64,000 nt of DNA from Gammaproteobacteria bacterium (GTDB lineage: Bacteria; Pseudomonadota; Gammaproteobacteria; Thiohalobacterales; Thiohalobacteraceae). The DNA is taken from positions 11,835 to 75,834 of the forward strand of contig JAHJQQ010000041.1 in the NCBI GenBank assembly GCA_018819175.1, read 5' to 3'. Below the pieces are notes generated by a model that was not told the DNA's origin, did no database searches, and saw nothing but the letters and a program-made list of their open reading frames with translations. The position numbers and the translations under genes were made by a program. Below, piece by piece: positions 1-9,322 of the stretch (position 1 is its first letter; each line of letters begins with the position of its first letter).

Positions 1-279
1 GTCATCGCCCCATTGTTCCAATACCGGCGTGCTGACTTTGATAATCACACCTGCCTCGTGCGCATCTTTGATGAAATCATAAATGCTTTTGCCGCCTTCC
101 TGGACAAACAGTTTTTCAGCCAGGCTCGGTTTGGCCAGCACTGCACAACGACCAGTCAATACAATTTCGACTTCGTATTCCATGGCCGCGGCAACCGTGG
201 CCTGGTAGATAGGCACGCCCAGTTCTGATCCATTGTTCGGATCGGCATTGGCCATGATGATGAGTAATTTATCTGCCAT
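1..279 (-). CDS. DsrE-family protein (5' part, runs off the window)
   Basis: The reverse strand reads 93 codons from an ATG at 279 to the window edge with no stop, starting MADKLLIIMANADPN and continuing through a region ending VLEQWGDD. The alternating beta/alpha pattern, the early LIIMANADPNNGSEL stretch and the later GRCAVLAKP segment resemble DsrE/DsrF-like small proteins, a family that includes sulfur-relay subunits and many uncharacterised members. The C-terminal part is missing, so any conserved Cys cannot be fully checked; the visible Cys is in GRCAV. The product name is a family assignment only, and the sulfur role is not shown by the sequence. Confidence 0.7.
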   Translation of the reverse strand, partial: MADKLLIIMANADPNNGSELGVPIYQATVAAAMEYEVEIVLTGRCAVLAKPSLAEKLFVQEGGKSIYDFIKDAHEAGVIIKVSTPVLEQWGDD

Positions 280-343
280 AGATGACGTAGATCGGATTCA
301 GGCCACTTGGCGCATCCGACATATACCCTCGAAAGGCGACCAC

Positions 344-1267
344 TTAACGGAGTTGCTCTTCAATACTAGCAGCAGCGGCAGCAGCGCAACGATAACCTTC
401 ATCTATGGCCTCTGCCGCACGATGAAATTCCAGGAGACGGATATGCCCAAGCTTTGGCGCAAACAGCACATCAGGGGGATCTCCCGCCATGCGCGCTCGC
501 GTGATGCGAACCTGCATAATGTAAACGCTTTGCGCAATCACGTCGACCATGGACGGTAGCGAATCACCGTTCCGGGTTAGATCATTGACCCATTTTTGAG
601 TGCGATTCATGAGCCCATCACCCAAGTTCGCTAGCCAGGGAATTTCCTGCATACGACTGAAGGCCTTATCCAGACGATTGGACTCGATGCCCTGCAAATC
701 CGCCGCGCGGCGACTCAACAGATCGGCATTCAGATCGACCGCGATCACGCGCTCGGCACCCAGAGCACGACACAGCGACACAGGCACCGGATTCACCAGG
801 CCACCATCAACCAGCCACTGATCATGATGTTTGACCGGTGTAAACAGGCCAGGTAGGGCGACAGAGGCGCGTATGGCGCGATACATCGATCCTTCTCGGA
901 ACCAGACTTCCTGTCCCGACGATAATTCCGTGGCGACCACACCGAACGGTCGCGGCAGTTCAGTAATGTCACAATCGGGAAATTGGGTTTCGAAAAACTG
1001 GAACAGCCGCTTACCGTGAATGAGTCCACCGTTGAAGCTGACATCCAGATAGGAAACCACATCCTGCCAATCGAGTGTACGCGCCCAGGCATCCATATCA
1101 TCGAGCCCATCGGCCGCTGCCGCCGCGCCGACCAGCGCGCCGATAGAGGTGCCGCAGATCACATCCGGATACAGACCCTGCTCACGTAGCCAGCGTAAAA
1201 TACCGATATGAGCCCAGCCACGCGCCGCGCCACCGCCTAGGGCTATACCGATGCGTGGTCGTGTCAT
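344..1267 (-). CDS. patatin-like phospholipase family protein (RssA type)
   Basis: A 307-residue protein with the full patatin signature. The oxyanion-hole motif GGGAARG is at residues 11-17, the nucleophile elbow GTSIG at about 39-43 (Ser41), and the catalytic-dyad Asp in the DGG motif at about residue 154. Patatin-like enzymes are Ser-Asp acyl hydrolases acting on lipid esters; bacterial RssA-type members have no signal peptide, as here, and their substrates are mostly unknown. It lies 50 nt downstream of nagZ on the same strand and is probably co-transcribed. The start has only a weak ribosome binding site, but MTRPRIGIALGGG matches the usual short N-terminus of the family. Confidence 0.88.
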   Translation of the reverse strand: MTRPRIGIALGGGAARGWAHIGILRWLREQGLYPDVICGTSIGALVGAAAAADGLDDMDAWARTLDWQDVVSYLDVSFNGGLIHGKRLFQFFETQFPDCDITELPRPFGVVATELSSGQEVWFREGSMYRAIRASVALPGLFTPVKHHDQWLVDGGLVNPVPVSLCRALGAERVIAVDLNADLLSRRAADLQGIESNRLDKAFSRMQEIPWLANLGDGLMNRTQKWVNDLTRNGDSLPSMVDVIAQSVYIMQVRITRARMAGDPPDVLFAPKLGHIRLLEFHRAAEAIDEGYRCAAAAAASIEEQLR

Positions 1268-1317
1268 GCGTCAGTTGGCTCGGTCGATGACTGTGCAGAT
1301 CTATCCACCATCCATCC

Positions 1318-2364
1318 TTACATATCCATATCCAACAACGGAGCTTCATCATAACTGTTGACGGCCGACACGGCGCGCTGCCACGACTCTGAGGCATGCA
1401 GACTTGACCAATCCTGACCCTGACGACCATGCAGGCGCGCGAGCCGAGCAAGTCCGGCGGGTTCCGCATAACCCGTCAAACTGTCGAGCACCTGATCCGC
1501 CGCATCACTACGGTTACATACCAGAATCATGTCGCAACCGGCACGCAACGCGGCCGCGGCGCGGGCGGGATAATCTCCGGCGCAATCCGCTGCCGCCATA
1601 CTCAGATCGTCGCTGAATATCACGCCTTGAAAACCCAATTCACCGCGCAACTGTACGCGCTGCCAATACGCCGAGAAACCTGCCGGGTGGGTATCCGCAG
1701 CGCTGTACACCACATGCGCAACCATTATTCCTGCCAGGCCCTGATGAATCATGCGCACGAACGGCAGCATATCTTCCATTTGGATATCCACCAGATCGCG
1801 TGTATCCGTTGGCAAGGCCAGGTGTGAATCCAGCGTCACGCCACCGTGCCCGGGGAAATGCTTGCCGACTGCCTGCATACCCGCTGCCAGCATGCCTTTT
1901 TGATAGGCATGCGCGAGCCCGGCGACAACCTCGGGATTGCGATGAAAGGCGCGATCACCGATCACCGGGCAGATCTCCCGATTCAAATCCAGAACCGGCG
2001 CAAAACTGAGATCAACACCGACGGCACGCAGTTCCGCCGCCATCAACCAACCGGTGGTCGTCGCCAGACTGAGCGCACGCTGCGGATCGCGATCATAGAC
2101 GCGACCCAATTCGCCAACCGGCGGCAGTCGCGTAAAACCGTCGCGGAAACGCTGCACGCGACCACCCTCCTGATCCACGGCAATCAACAGGCGCGGTTCG
2201 CGCAAGGCATGCAGCTCAGTTACCAGTGCGGTGAGCTGTTGCGGGGATTCGTAATTGCGCGAGAACAGAATGACACCACCCACTTGCGGATGACGCAGAC
2301 GACGGCGATCCTCATCGCTGAGCGCCGTACCGGCGATGTCGGTCATGACATGCCCTAATGACAT
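1318..2364 (-). CDS. nagZ: beta-N-acetylhexosaminidase NagZ
   Basis: A 348-residue cytoplasmic GH3 enzyme that removes GlcNAc from anhydromuropeptides during cell-wall recycling. The family landmarks are present: GVILFSRNY near residue 30, VDQEGGRVQRFRDGF near 64, KHFPGHG with the following DSH (the flexible-loop Asp/His acid-base dyad) near 168-177, and SDDLSM near 250 carrying the nucleophile Asp. Length matches the family (about 340). The first Met at 2364 is used; a Met six codons later (MTDIAGTALS) is an alternative closer to the Escherichia coli N-terminus. A patatin gene follows on the same strand. Confidence 0.95.
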   Translation of the reverse strand: MSLGHVMTDIAGTALSDEDRRRLRHPQVGGVILFSRNYESPQQLTALVTELHALREPRLLIAVDQEGGRVQRFRDGFTRLPPVGELGRVYDRDPQRALSLATTTGWLMAAELRAVGVDLSFAPVLDLNREICPVIGDRAFHRNPEVVAGLAHAYQKGMLAAGMQAVGKHFPGHGGVTLDSHLALPTDTRDLVDIQMEDMLPFVRMIHQGLAGIMVAHVVYSAADTHPAGFSAYWQRVQLRGELGFQGVIFSDDLSMAAADCAGDYPARAAAALRAGCDMILVCNRSDAADQVLDSLTGYAEPAGLARLARLHGRQGQDWSSLHASESWQRAVSAVNSYDEAPLLDMDM

Positions 2365-2421
2365 TCAAACTTCCTTTGCATGTACGAGGTGATAGGCAGA
2401 GTGTGCATACAATGGCCGCGG

Positions 2422-3225
2422 TTAAGGCTGATTCGCGATACTTTTCACATCCAGGCGGTCACGCAAGCGATCACCCAGAAGATTGACTGCGAGCACCACC
2501 ACGACCATGGCCAGGCCGGGCACTATGACCATGTGCGGCGCGACCAGCAGATAGCGCGTGCCGTCACGAACCATACTGCCCCAGGAGGCTTCCGGAGGCT
2601 GGACACCCAGCCCCAGGAACGACAGGCCGGCTTCAGCAATCACCACCGAGGCGACACCGAAGGTTGCCTCGACAATCAGTGGCGCGCTGATCAACGGCAA
2701 TAAATGCGCACGCACCACGCGCGCGCGCGGCACGCCCAATGCAACGGCAGCCAATACGTGATCGCGGGTTTTCAACGATAACACCTGGGCACGCGCCAGG
2801 CGGGCATAACCTACCCAGCCGACGATGGTCAGGGCGATGACCACGTTTTCGATACCGGGACCGAGAATACCGGCCAACGCAATCGCCAGCAGAATGCCGG
2901 GGAACGCCAGAAACAGATCGATAACATGCGTCAGCAGACGATCCCAGACACCCCCGACATAGGCACTGAAACTGCCGATCAAAGTACCGAAGATCGACGA
3001 TAGGCTGACAACCCAGAACGCCACCAGGAACGAGGTTGTCGCACCGGCGGCAAGCCGATCGAACAGCGGTCGACCCAGATCGTCATAGCCCAACCCACCC
3101 GAAGCCATAGGCGTCGCCAGTATGCGTTCCAGATGAATGCTGTTCGGATCGAGCGATAACCAGGGAGCGGCAATGCCGAATACGGCCCAGAGAGTCAGGA
3201 TGAATACCGGAAACCAGAGTTGCAT
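2422..3225 (-). CDS. ABC transporter permease, DppC/OppC type
   Basis: A 267-residue inner-membrane permease with an N-terminal membrane anchor, a segment that matches the OppC N-terminal domain (LDPNSIHLERILATPM) and a BPD_transp_1 core with the EAA-type loop around LGVPRARVVRAHLLP. The C-terminal part has the usual AEAGLSFLGLGVQPPEASWG motif of DppC/OppC/NikC proteins. It starts 2 nt downstream of the DppB-type permease stop, so both belong to one operon and form a heterodimeric channel for a peptide or nickel-type substrate. No ATP-binding gene is next to it; the likely binding protein lies 4 kb away at 7219-8715. Confidence 0.9.
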   Translation of the reverse strand: MQLWFPVFILTLWAVFGIAAPWLSLDPNSIHLERILATPMASGGLGYDDLGRPLFDRLAAGATTSFLVAFWVVSLSSIFGTLIGSFSAYVGGVWDRLLTHVIDLFLAFPGILLAIALAGILGPGIENVVIALTIVGWVGYARLARAQVLSLKTRDHVLAAVALGVPRARVVRAHLLPLISAPLIVEATFGVASVVIAEAGLSFLGLGVQPPEASWGSMVRDGTRYLLVAPHMVIVPGLAMVVVVLAVNLLGDRLRDRLDVKSIANQP

Positions 3226-3227
3226 AT

Positions 3228-4151
3228 TCAGGTCCCTACCCGAATACGTGGATCGATCAGCGCATACAAAAGATCAGTGAAACTGTTGATCACCACATAG
3301 GTAAGCGCGATCAACAGTACGCACGCCTGGACGACCGGATAGTCGCGGGATTGAATGGCTTCAATGGTCAACAGTCCGATGCCTGGCCAGGAGAACACCG
3401 TTTCGGTAATCACCGCGCCGGCCAGCAGCGTGCCTAATTGCAACCCCAGGATCGTAATCACCGGCAGCAGGGCATTGGGCAGCGCATGTCGAATCAATAC
3501 CTGTCGACGTGATAGCCCTTTGGCGTAGGCGGTACGGACGAAATTTTCGCCAAGCACCTCGAGGACGCTACTGCGGATCATGCGGGCCAGGATGGCGGAG
3601 AGCGATGTCCCCAGTGTCAGGGCTGGGAGAATGACCGCGCCCGCCTCTTCGCGACCACTGACCGGAAACCATCCCAGCCACAGCGCGAAGACCAGAATCA
3701 ACAACGGCCCCATCCAGAAATTGGGGATCGACACGCCCAACAGCGAAAAGGCCATCGCACCCTGGTCCCAGGCGGTATTGTGTCGCGCCGCGGCGATCAG
3801 ACCCAACGGCAACGCCAAAACCAGTGTCACCAACAAGGCCGCCAGCGCCAGCTCTATCGTCGCGGGCAGTCGCTCCGCCAAGAGGGCTGTTATGGGCTGC
3901 TGGGAATGCAGTGATCGGCCCAGGTCAAAGTTTATCAAGCCTTTGATATAAATGATTAATTGATCGATGACCGGCTTATCCAGCCCCAGCGAAACCCGTA
4001 ACGCCTCGCGGTCAGCTGTCTGCGCGGACTCCCCCAACATGACATCGACGGGATCACCGGGAATGAGATGGATCAGCAGGAAAACCAGGACCACGACACC
4101 CAGCACCACCACAGCGGTACTGGTCAGACGCCGCAGAATGACTAACCACAT
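3228..4151 (-). CDS. ABC transporter permease, DppB/OppB type
   Basis: A 307-residue permease from the chosen ATG at 4151. This start is preferred to an in-frame codon at 4214 because a GGAAGGGAG ribosome binding site sits 7-8 nt before it and the protein then begins MWLVILRRL, the usual DppB N-terminus. Family marks are the PGDPVDVMLG segment, the SLGLDKPVIDQ region, the EAA loop (AYAKGLSRRQVLIRHALPNALLP) and the C-terminal NSFTDLLYALIDPRIR. Six membrane segments are visible. It pairs with the following DppC-type gene. The substrate cannot be read from the permease. Confidence 0.9.
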   Translation of the reverse strand: MWLVILRRLTSTAVVVLGVVVLVFLLIHLIPGDPVDVMLGESAQTADREALRVSLGLDKPVIDQLIIYIKGLINFDLGRSLHSQQPITALLAERLPATIELALAALLVTLVLALPLGLIAAARHNTAWDQGAMAFSLLGVSIPNFWMGPLLILVFALWLGWFPVSGREEAGAVILPALTLGTSLSAILARMIRSSVLEVLGENFVRTAYAKGLSRRQVLIRHALPNALLPVITILGLQLGTLLAGAVITETVFSWPGIGLLTIEAIQSRDYPVVQACVLLIALTYVVINSFTDLLYALIDPRIRVGT

Positions 4152-4358
4152 AAACGTGCTCCCTTCCGCATCAGACTGCCTGCCCTGCTGCCTGCAAGCG
4201 GGCATTATACCCACTTAACCAGATGACTCTATTGCCCTGATCTAGTGTCAAGTGACATGGTACATTCAAGGATGATGCGCTATAAACGCTATAAGTACAG
4301 TATATGGTAAAAGTACGTACGGGTTGGCGAAAGCATCACCGACAGAGCGAGACCTACA

Positions 4359-4586
4359 ATGGGCCTGCAATGGATCCACAATGTTGGACGACTTGACCAG
4401 ATTCTGCGTATCGGCATCGGCTTGGCACTGATGTGGGTCGGCTTCGTGGATGATGCCTTAATCACTGATCGACTCATCGCCACCCTTGTCGGCTTGTTCG
4501 GTCTTCTCAATCTCGTCGCCGCGCTCTTCAGGGTATGTCCGTTCTATACCCTGGCCGGCATAAATACCAATAATCAAGACGACTGA
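4359..4586 (+). CDS. DUF2892-family small inner-membrane protein
   Basis: A 75-residue protein with two hydrophobic segments (ILRIGIGLALMWVGF and LIATLVGLFGLLNLVAALF) followed by CPFYTLAGINT, which is the hallmark end of DUF2892 (YgaP-like transmembrane) proteins. The N-terminal NVGRLDQILRI is also typical. Members are often near rhodanese or redox genes but their function is unknown. It is 14 nt upstream of a GGDEF-EAL gene on the same strand, so the two are probably co-transcribed. The 143 nt before it (4216-4358) separate it from the divergent permease operon and should hold both promoters. Confidence 0.85.
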   Translation: MGLQWIHNVGRLDQILRIGIGLALMWVGFVDDALITDRLIATLVGLFGLLNLVAALFRVCPFYTLAGINTNNQDD

Positions 4587-4600
4587 TAGTCAAATAACTC

Positions 4601-6532
4601 ATGCAGATAAGAACGCGACTGCTCGCGTCGTTTGTGGCGATCGCCTTGCTGGTACTGACCGTATTCGGCATTGTGGCCTATCGTATTGCTGAAGATGCGG
4701 CTGCGCGCCAGGAGACGCTGACCCTGCAGCGCGCATTGGAAAACATTGCCGGCTATCTTGCTCCGTATCTGCAAGACAAACCCTATAGGTTCGACCCAAA
4801 TTTCAGCCTCCGCCTGCCTTACCTGCAACAGGCAACATTGGTTGTCGTGCACACAGCCAACGGCACGCTGGTAAATCTACCCGAAATTCAGCGCACTGAT
4901 TTTCCCGACAGAGATAAACTCCTCGCCACCCTCGCCAACGATCCACTCCCGCGCTCGGGAAACATGGATATAGACAGCACACGCTACAACTGGGCTTCGG
5001 TGTTCATCCCGACGACCAATCTGCGATTGACCGTCGTCCATCCTGCTATCGCCGCCGAATTCGCCATTATCAAAACCCTCGGTATGCGCTTGCTGGTGAC
5101 CGGCGTGGTCGTCATCTGGATCGCCATCTGGGGCGCGCTGATTATCACAGCATTACTGACCAAGCATCTGCGCAACCAGAATGCCCGGCTGATACACCAG
5201 TCGTTACACGACGAACTGACCGACCTGCCCAATCGCACGCTGCTCTATGATCGCGTCGAGCAGGCCTTGCACCGTGCCCATCGAGACGGCCACCCACTTA
5301 CCTTGTTTCTCATGGATCTTGATCGCTTCAAAGAGGTGAATGACACCCTCGGGCATCATTTCGGCGATTATGTGCTTCAGCAGGTCGGAAAACGCATATC
5401 CGCCGCACTCCGTGAGACGGACACCGTGGCCCGTCTTGGTGGCGATGAGTTTGCGGTACTGATTCCGGATGCCGATGCCGATGATGCACGCAACTGCGCC
5501 GATAAACTGCTGGCCGCCCTGGATATCGCCATTCCGGTGAATGGCATGTCGATCTCGATCAAAACCAGTATCGGTATCGCACTGTATCCCTTGCATGGCA
5601 ATGACGCCGAGACGCTGCTGCAGCACGCCGATGTGGCCATGTATCAGGCCAAACGCAATAATCTCGGATATAGCCTGTATGCACAGGATCAGGATCCGCA
5701 CAGTGTGCGCCGCCTGACCCTGATCGGTGAGCTGCGCGATGCGATCAGCAAAAACCAGCTGGTACTGCACTACCAGCCCAAAGTGCATTTACGTCAGCAG
5801 CGCACTGTGGGTGTCGAGGCGCTGGTACGCTGGCAACATCCGACACTGGGACTGATACAGCCCGATGAATTCGTCCCTTTGACGGAACAGAACGGGCTGA
5901 TCTCCAGCCTTACCGACTGGGTGTTGCAGGAATCCATCCAGCAATGCTGCGAGTGGCGTTCCCGCGGGATCAATCTGCGTATCGCCGTTAATCTTTCCGC
6001 GCACAGTCTGCACAATATGGCCTTGCCAGATCATATCGCCGCACGGCTGCATGCAGCGGGTATGCCGGCCTGCCATCTGGATATTGAACTGACTGAGAGC
6101 GCCATGATGTCCGATCTGGCGAATGCCATGGAGATTCTGGAACGCCTGTCGAGTATGGGTGTTCGTCTGGCGATTGACGATTTCGGTACCGGCATGTCTT
6201 CGCTCAGCTATCTCAAGCGTCTGCCCGTGAACGAACTGAAAATCGACAAATCCTTTGTGATCGATATGGCTGAGGACGAGAATAATGCCGTAATTGTCCG
6301 ATCGATCATCGATCTCAGTCACAACATCGGCCGCGAGGTGGTAGCCGAAGGCGTGCAGGACAGGGACGCACTGCAGTTATTGGAGATGCTCGGTTGCGAC
6401 ATGGCGCAGGGCTATTTCATCAGCCGCCCGCTTAATGCCACCGAACTTGAACATTGGTTACAGACCAGCCCCTGGGGGTTGCGCAGCCACAACCCACGCC
6501 CGGAAATTGTCTCTATCAAGAAGCCCAATTAG
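4601..6532 (+). CDS. membrane-bound bifunctional GGDEF-EAL protein (c-di-GMP turnover)
   Basis: A 643-residue inner-membrane protein. An N-terminal anchor (about residues 6-26) and a second membrane segment (about 163-190) bracket a periplasmic sensory region of roughly 135 residues that I do not recognise. The GGDEF domain has an intact RLGGDEFAVL site near residue 285, so diguanylate cyclase activity is possible. The EAL domain has VEALVRW near 405 and later DDFGTGMSSL and AEGVQD motifs, so phosphodiesterase activity is also possible. The stop codon TAG at 6530-6532 overlaps the end of a dispersed repeat, and the last residues (SIKKPN) may be an altered C-terminus. Confidence 0.93.
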   Translation: MQIRTRLLASFVAIALLVLTVFGIVAYRIAEDAAARQETLTLQRALENIAGYLAPYLQDKPYRFDPNFSLRLPYLQQATLVVVHTANGTLVNLPEIQRTDFPDRDKLLATLANDPLPRSGNMDIDSTRYNWASVFIPTTNLRLTVVHPAIAAEFAIIKTLGMRLLVTGVVVIWIAIWGALIITALLTKHLRNQNARLIHQSLHDELTDLPNRTLLYDRVEQALHRAHRDGHPLTLFLMDLDRFKEVNDTLGHHFGDYVLQQVGKRISAALRETDTVARLGGDEFAVLIPDADADDARNCADKLLAALDIAIPVNGMSISIKTSIGIALYPLHGNDAETLLQHADVAMYQAKRNNLGYSLYAQDQDPHSVRRLTLIGELRDAISKNQLVLHYQPKVHLRQQRTVGVEALVRWQHPTLGLIQPDEFVPLTEQNGLISSLTDWVLQESIQQCCEWRSRGINLRIAVNLSAHSLHNMALPDHIAARLHAAGMPACHLDIELTESAMMSDLANAMEILERLSSMGVRLAIDDFGTGMSSLSYLKRLPVNELKIDKSFVIDMAEDENNAVIVRSIIDLSHNIGREVVAEGVQDRDALQLLEMLGCDMAQGYFISRPLNATELEHWLQTSPWGLRSHNPRPEIVSIKKPN

Positions 6533-6620
6533 GGGAACATTGTAATAATTCGTCATTCCGGCGAATGCCGGAATCTAGCGCCTTGAATTACATGGATTCC
6601 GGCATTCGCCGGAATGACGG
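6530..6620. repeat. dispersed palindromic repeat, GTCATTCCGGC family, full copy
   Basis: Two inverted arms, CGTCATTCCGGCGAATGCCG (from 6551) and its complement (ending 6620), flank a centre with TCTAGCGCCTTGAATT. Each arm is itself partly palindromic. A left outer part beginning TAGGGGAACAT at 6530 resembles the GGGAACCTCTGATT end seen in the copies at 19642 and 49086. The same core recurs at 14506, 19660, 47287, 49031, 53065 and 58514. Confidence 0.85.
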
Positions 6621-6695
6621 CTTAACACCAGAACATCCGCCCGCTATCGTCGCGATTCGCTACGCTCACCAGTACCTACGAGATAAACGTGATTC

Positions 6696-7232
6696 TTAAC
6701 GAGGTTGAGTCGGCGTTTGCTTATCGAACGCGGCCTTCTGAATCCACACTCGCGTGCTCGCAGCCACCCGATCAAACAGGTCAATGACATCCGCATTGCG
6801 CATGCGCACACAGCCATGCGAGCGCGGAATGCCCATCGGTTCGCTATCCGGGCATCCATGCAGATAGATATAACGGCGCATGCTGTCGACACGACCGTGC
6901 CGATTCAGACCGCGCTCCAAACCCCGCAGCCAGAGAATACGACTCAGAATCCAGTCGCGTTCCGGATAGGCGGCGGCCAATTCTTGAGTATAGATTTCTC
7001 CGGTCGGTCGCCGGCTGACGAACACTGTGTCGGGCGCACAACCCGCGCCGATTTTGGCGCGGATTTCATGCCAGCCGCAGGGCGTACAACCACTACCGCT
7101 CTGTTCTCCTGGACCGTTGGTTGCGGTCGACACCCTATAGCTGTGCTCAATTCGACCTTCGCGCAACAACTCAAGTCGTTGCGAGGCTAGACTGATGCGG
7201 ATCAGGCTTGTTGCGGGATCAGGGTTCACCAT
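6696..7232 (-). CDS. L,D-transpeptidase (YkuD domain)
   Basis: A 178-residue YkuD-fold protein. The catalytic motif is complete: HGCPDSEPMG followed by SHGCVRM at about residues 146-152, with the nucleophile Cys in SHGC and the second conserved HG upstream. Enzymes of this fold form 3-3 crosslinks in peptidoglycan or attach proteins to it. I place the start at ATG 7232 (MVNPDPATSLIRISL), which overlaps the 3' end of the binding-protein gene by 14 nt and gives translational coupling; a longer reading frame to 7352 lies wholly inside that gene. No signal peptide is visible with this start, which is odd for a periplasmic enzyme and is shared with the small YbiS/ErfK-like proteins of some gammaproteobacteria. 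Confidence 0.85.
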   Translation of the reverse strand: MVNPDPATSLIRISLASQRLELLREGRIEHSYRVSTATNGPGEQSGSGCTPCGWHEIRAKIGAGCAPDTVFVSRRPTGEIYTQELAAAYPERDWILSRILWLRGLERGLNRHGRVDSMRRYIYLHGCPDSEPMGIPRSHGCVRMRNADVIDLFDRVAASTRVWIQKAAFDKQTPTQPR

Positions 7233-8715
7233 GATGCACCGTGAGCAATCCATCATAATTACCGTCCTGCGCGAGGACGTAACCGTTGATGCCCTCCCGC
7301 GTCGCATAGACCTGATCTTCATACCACAGCGGAACAACGGGCAAAGTCGCAAGCAAACGTTCCTGCAGCGCCCTATAAAGAATGACCTGACTGGCCGTAT
7401 CCTGTACCTGCTCCGCCGCCTCGATTAAGGTATCGACCGTGGCATCCTGGAAATTTCCCCGGTTCGCGCCCTCAGGCGGCGCTGAGTTGCTGTGAAACAC
7501 ATAACGGAAGATATCCGGCGATTTAATCCCTACCCAGGAGAGACTGTAAAGTTGAAACCGTCCCGCCTTGATATCACCGTAGAATGTGCCCCAATCGTAG
7601 GTCTTGAGCGACACGTCGATACCGACCTTTGCCAGCTGACTCTGAATCACTGTAGCGAGCCGAATACGCACCGCGTCACTGGAGGTTTTATAGGTCAGCC
7701 GCAGCGGATTGTCCGGTCCATAACCGGCTTCGGCCAGTAGTGCACGGCTCCGTTCCGGATCATAGGCCACACCCTTGAGTTCCGGATGCCCTACCCAATG
7801 ATCCGGTGGCAGTAGCGCACCCGCGGGACGTGCGCCCTCGTCCAGAACATATTGGATAATGCGCTCGCGATTCAAGGCATGAGCGATGGCCAGCCGTACT
7901 TCGATCTTGCCGGTATCCTCATCCGCGATATTGAACCCCAGATACGCGAAATTGCTGCCGGTTGCACGCCGCACCTGAATTTCCGGATCCTGATTCAGAT
8001 AGGTAATGAGTTCGGCAGGCAAATCGTTCTGCAACAAGTCCACTTCGCCGCGCATCAGTTTCAGAACCCGCACCGTCGCGTCCGGGACCCTGACCACCTC
8101 GATGAGCTGCCCGTCTTCCTGACGTTGTAAACGCACAATGCCGGGGCTGGGACGTTCCAGGAACAGCATCGGACCGCTACCTAGTGGTGTGAACAATTCA
8201 TCCTTGGCTAATCTCGCCAGACGCTCGGGCAGGATACCAATGACCAGATAACCCGGAAACAATAGATCGGGCCGCTGCAGAAAGAAATCCAATGTATCTT
8301 CGTCAACCACGTCGATACGCTCGATCAGCGCCAGCGAGGCCCGGTGCGGAGAGCCGTTGGCGGGATCGAGGATGAAATCGTAGGTCGCCTTTACATCCCG
8401 ACTGGTCAGGCGAGTGCCATCATGGAAGGTGCGTCCCTCCGAACCCAGATGAAAACGGTAATAGGTCGGTGCGAATTGTTCCCAGCTTGCCAAGGCCGCT
8501 TTGGGTTGCGTCTGTTCATCGAAATCGACCAGCCGCGCATAAATCAACCGGTTGATCCGTGCCGACGTGGCGTCCGTGGTGAAGCGCGGGTCCAGGTTTG
8601 CGGCGTCACCGGCAATGGCCAGACGGATTGAATCATGATCCGGCCGTGAACAACCTGACAGGATGCTGACAATCAGCATCGAGACGAACAGCAAACGCGG
8701 CAGTAAAAGGGACAT
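7219..8715 (-). CDS. ABC transporter substrate-binding lipoprotein, family 5 (oligopeptide type)
   Basis: A 498-residue periplasmic binding protein. It begins with a lipoprotein signal ending in LSGCS, so the mature protein should be lipidated at Cys22. The SBP_bac_5 fold shows in RLAIAGDAANLDPRF, the YRFHLGSEGRTFHDGT strand and SRDVKATYDFILDP. Later segments (FAYLGFNIAD, VRLAIAHALNRERI) are diagnostic for DppA/OppA proteins. It starts 5 nt after the CYTH gene stop. The matching permeases lie beyond two opposite-strand genes at 2422-4151, and no ATPase gene is present in the window, so the transporter is split. Confidence 0.92.
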   Translation of the reverse strand: MSLLLPRLLFVSMLIVSILSGCSRPDHDSIRLAIAGDAANLDPRFTTDATSARINRLIYARLVDFDEQTQPKAALASWEQFAPTYYRFHLGSEGRTFHDGTRLTSRDVKATYDFILDPANGSPHRASLALIERIDVVDEDTLDFFLQRPDLLFPGYLVIGILPERLARLAKDELFTPLGSGPMLFLERPSPGIVRLQRQEDGQLIEVVRVPDATVRVLKLMRGEVDLLQNDLPAELITYLNQDPEIQVRRATGSNFAYLGFNIADEDTGKIEVRLAIAHALNRERIIQYVLDEGARPAGALLPPDHWVGHPELKGVAYDPERSRALLAEAGYGPDNPLRLTYKTSSDAVRIRLATVIQSQLAKVGIDVSLKTYDWGTFYGDIKAGRFQLYSLSWVGIKSPDIFRYVFHSNSAPPEGANRGNFQDATVDTLIEAAEQVQDTASQVILYRALQERLLATLPVVPLWYEDQVYATREGINGYVLAQDGNYDGLLTVHHGEP

Positions 8716-8720
8716 CCAGG

Positions 8721-9203
8721 TTACCAGCTAGAGTAAGGGTGATCGGCCAGGCAGACATTATAGTAACGTGGATCTGCTGAAACCTCCGCGCCCAACCAAT
8801 CGGGACGCACAAAGCTCTCGGCTTCGTCGTTCAATTCGATTTCAGCCACGATCAGTCCGGCATTGGCGCCGGCGAACACGTCGATCTCCCAGACATGCGC
8901 GCCGACCGGGACATGATAACGGGTCTTCTCCACCACCGCGCCGACACACAGATTCGCCAACATTTCCTCGGCGTCCACCAGCGGCAGCGGATACTCGTAT
9001 TCCGTGCGACGGATGCCCAGCGTGGCGCTCTTGATATTGAGAAAGGCCCGCACGCCGTCCGTGCGCACGCGTACCGAGCTGCGCACGCCGGCATCGCCGG
9101 TCACCCGACTGAGATAGCCCTGCTTTAACTGCTGCCCGGCCTCCGCCGCCTCGCGCCAATTGTCATTCAGCACCAGGAATTTACGTTCGATTTCGATAGC
9201 CAT
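8721..9203 (-). CDS. CYTH domain protein (triphosphate tunnel enzyme family)
   Basis: A 160-residue protein that starts with MAIEIERKFLV, the EXEXK signature of CYTH enzymes, whose acidic and basic tunnel residues bind inorganic triphosphate and metal. Further tunnel strands show as SVRVRTDG, AFLNIKS, EYEYPLPL, EKTRYHV, WEIDVFAG and IVAEIEL. Length and lack of a CHAD domain match the small YgiF-N/CthTTM-like proteins, for which triphosphatase activity is usual and adenylate cyclase activity rare. It is the first gene of a three-gene run with the binding protein and the L,D-transpeptidase; no shared function is obvious. Confidence 0.9.
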   Translation of the reverse strand: MAIEIERKFLVLNDNWREAAEAGQQLKQGYLSRVTGDAGVRSSVRVRTDGVRAFLNIKSATLGIRRTEYEYPLPLVDAEEMLANLCVGAVVEKTRYHVPVGAHVWEIDVFAGANAGLIVAEIELNDEAESFVRPDWLGAEVSADPRYYNVCLADHPYSSW

Positions 9204-9322
9204 GATGCGACATGGTACGGCAGCCGGCGTGGTTGTGGTAGGACGTTAAGCTGAAATGCCAGCGATAACAACAACAGCACCTGGGTACCAGAGCCTACCG
9301 GCTTGGAGCCAATAACTCCCGT

